Part shown: piece by piece, positions 62,929-64,000 of the stretch
How positions within the stretch are numbered: the stretch's first letter is position 1
How the letters are laid out: the number at the start of each line of letters is the position of its first letter
Assembly (NCBI GenBank): GCA_964565775.1
Contig: CAZMGB010000003.1
Location: forward strand, 1 to 64,000
DNA length: 64,000 nt
Direction: 5' to 3'
Origin: CAZMGB01 sp964565775
Lineage (GTDB): Bacteria; Chloroflexota; Dehalococcoidia; DSTF01; JALHUB01
Notes under the pieces: model-generated
What the model was told of the DNA's origin: nothing
What the model saw: the letters and a program-made list of their open reading frames with translations, nothing else
Database searches by the model: none
Translations under genes and position numbers: made by a program

Positions 62929-63704
62929 GCGGGCCGACGACCGGCCGCGTTCGAAGCGGGGCAGCGCTGGGGCCGGCGCCGGGACTCCCGGCCGCGGCGG
63001 CGATTGAGGTAGACCGCTTGCACAAGACGTTCGGCCACCTGGCCGTCCTGCGGGGCCTGGACCTGCGAGTTCGGTCGGGCGAGCGCCTTCTCCTGGTAGG
63101 CCCCAACGGCTCGGGGAAGACGACGCTCCTCAAGATCCTGGCGACACTGATCCGCCCCAGCGGTGGTCGCGTCCGTGTTTGCGGCTTTGACGTCCGCCGG
63201 GACGCGGCCGCCGTTCGCCGCTGCGTGGGCGTCCTTTCCCACCAGACCTACCTCTACGGGGAGCTCACTGCCCTCGAGAACCTGAGCTTCTACAGAGACA
63301 TGTACGGTATATCGAACGGACATCAGCGGCTCCCAGACCTACTTCGTCAGGTTGGACTGGAGCGGCGGGCGCACGTCCAGGTGCGGACACTCTCCCGAGG
63401 CATGCAGCAGCGGCTGGCCCTGGCGCGGGCGCTGCTCCACCGGCCGCCGGTTCTCCTCCTGGACGAACCGGACACCGGACTCGACCAGAAGGCCGCTGCT
63501 ATGCTCGGCGACCTGCTCTCGGCGGTAGCCGCCGAGGGCCGCACGACGGTACTCACCAGCCACAACCTGGAGCGGGGCCTGGCCCTGGCCGACCGGGTCG
63601 CTGTGTTGGCAGGCGGCCGCATCACGTTCGAGGCCGCGAAGGAAGAGCTCCATGCTGGAGACCTGGAGAAGGTTTACCATCGCCTTGCCCGTGCCGCGGG
63701 CTGA
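62925..63704 (+). CDS. ccmA: CcmA ABC transporter ATPase
   Basis: 259 residues from a GTG at 62925 overlapping the previous stop. Walker A VGPNGSGKTTLLKIL, signature LSRGMQQRLALARALL and Walker B VLLLDEPDTGLD with the switch His in TSHN are complete. CcmA powers release of haem-bound CcmE from the CcmC complex. The first ~25 residues are Gly/Ala/Pro-rich. The next gene, ccmB, starts inside it. Confidence 0.93.
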   Translation: MSGPTTGRVRSGAALGPAPGLPAAAAIEVDRLHKTFGHLAVLRGLDLRVRSGERLLLVGPNGSGKTTLLKILATLIRPSGGRVRVCGFDVRRDAAAVRRCVGVLSHQTYLYGELTALENLSFYRDMYGISNGHQRLPDLLRQVGLERRAHVQVRTLSRGMQQRLALARALLHRPPVLLLDEPDTGLDQKAAAMLGDLLSAVAAEGRTTVLTSHNLERGLALADRVAVLAGGRITFEAAKEELHAGDLEKVYHRLARAAG

Positions 63705-64000
63705 CCCGGCGCTGGTCGCGTACCTACGCCAGATAGCGGCGCTGGCCGCCAAGGACATCCGGTCCGAGCTGAGAAGCCGCCAGGTCGTCGGCACGACCGT
63801 GGTCTTCGCTTTGATGATCCTAGTCATCTTCAACTTCGCCTTCGACCTCGAGCGCTCGCAGATGGACAGGCTGGCCCCGCCCATGCTCTGGGTCGCCGTC
63901 ACGCTGGCCGCCGTCCTCGGGCTGAACCACGTCTTTGGCAAAGAGAAGGAACAGGCGTCGCTGGAGGGCATCCTCCTGTGCCCGGCAGACCGCGGCGCGA
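63652..64000 (+). CDS. ccmB: CcmB membrane permease, partial (window edge)
   Basis: The open frame runs from an ATG at 63652 (a GTG at 63691 is the alternative) to the window end, about 116 residues. YLRQIAALAAKDIRSELRSRQV, the following TM helix (GTTVVFALMILVIFNFAFDL) and LNHVFGKEKEQASLEGILLC are typical of CcmB, the membrane part of the CcmAB transporter. It overlaps ccmA. ccmC presumably follows outside the window. Confidence 0.9.
   Translation, partial: MLETWRRFTIALPVPRADPALVAYLRQIAALAAKDIRSELRSRQVVGTTVVFALMILVIFNFAFDLERSQMDRLAPPMLWVAVTLAAVLGLNHVFGKEKEQASLEGILLCPADRGA

Overview
The window is a GC-rich bacterial chromosome segment with two very different halves that meet at a tRNA-Lys attachment site near 30.8 kb. 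No taxonomic marker is intact. Large multiheme c-type cytochromes, a System I (Ccm) maturation operon with Cys-type CcmE, and NarL-type regulators point to an anaerobic respiring bacterium. The style resembles Chloroflexota or a similar lineage, but that is only an impression.

Left half, about 1-30.8 kb: an accessory (genomic-island) region. Single conflict or signalling cassettes are separated by decayed copies of one repeat family, recognised by a core like GTGGGGTGGCAATATTCCAT. In order: (i) a DUF2357/McrC-like gene with a truncated partner (1-2714); (ii) a tight four-gene operon of a STAND-like TPR protein, a HAD phosphatase, a two-TM protein and an embellished phosphohexomutase (3745-10453); (iii) a subtilisin-like protease with a small I9-propeptide-like ORF, divergent from a trypsin-nuclease fusion and a 2TM-CBS protein (11095-16148); (iv) a lone GAF-HD protein (16834-18927), followed by a truncated IS integrase and a MarR regulator; (v) a phage packaging remnant (two small proteins, TerL, TerS-like, ParB-methyltransferase; 20202-24593); (vi) an unknown protein, a split and truncated second copy of the RNA polymerase beta-prime N-terminus, an AbiEi/AbiEii toxin-antitoxin pair, two small ORFs and a tyrosine recombinase. 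The recombinase lies beside the 3' part of tRNA-Lys and its terminator, which marks the island edge. A second, truncated integrase sits just outside.

Right half, about 31.4-64 kb: a respiratory or extracellular electron-transfer region. It holds six multiheme cytochromes with 47 canonical CXXCH motifs in total plus several CX3CH/CX4CH variants. There are two paralogous pairs of multiheme cytochrome c and cytochrome b, arranged around a NarL two-component system. A TPR protein and an NHL beta-propeller precede three secreted cytochromes. The last of these is a 1389-residue protein joining at least 15 haems to a seven-repeat FG-GAP propeller between Thr/Pro-rich linkers. Three NarL/HisKA_3 two-component systems follow the same theme; one kinase carries its own CXXCH motif. 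Two orphan receiver-like proteins flank the cytochrome block.

The window ends in a ccm operon (ccmE, ccmF, ccmH, a zinc-ribbon protein, a secreted regulatory-domain protein, ccmA, partial ccmB) that would attach haem to all these cytochromes.
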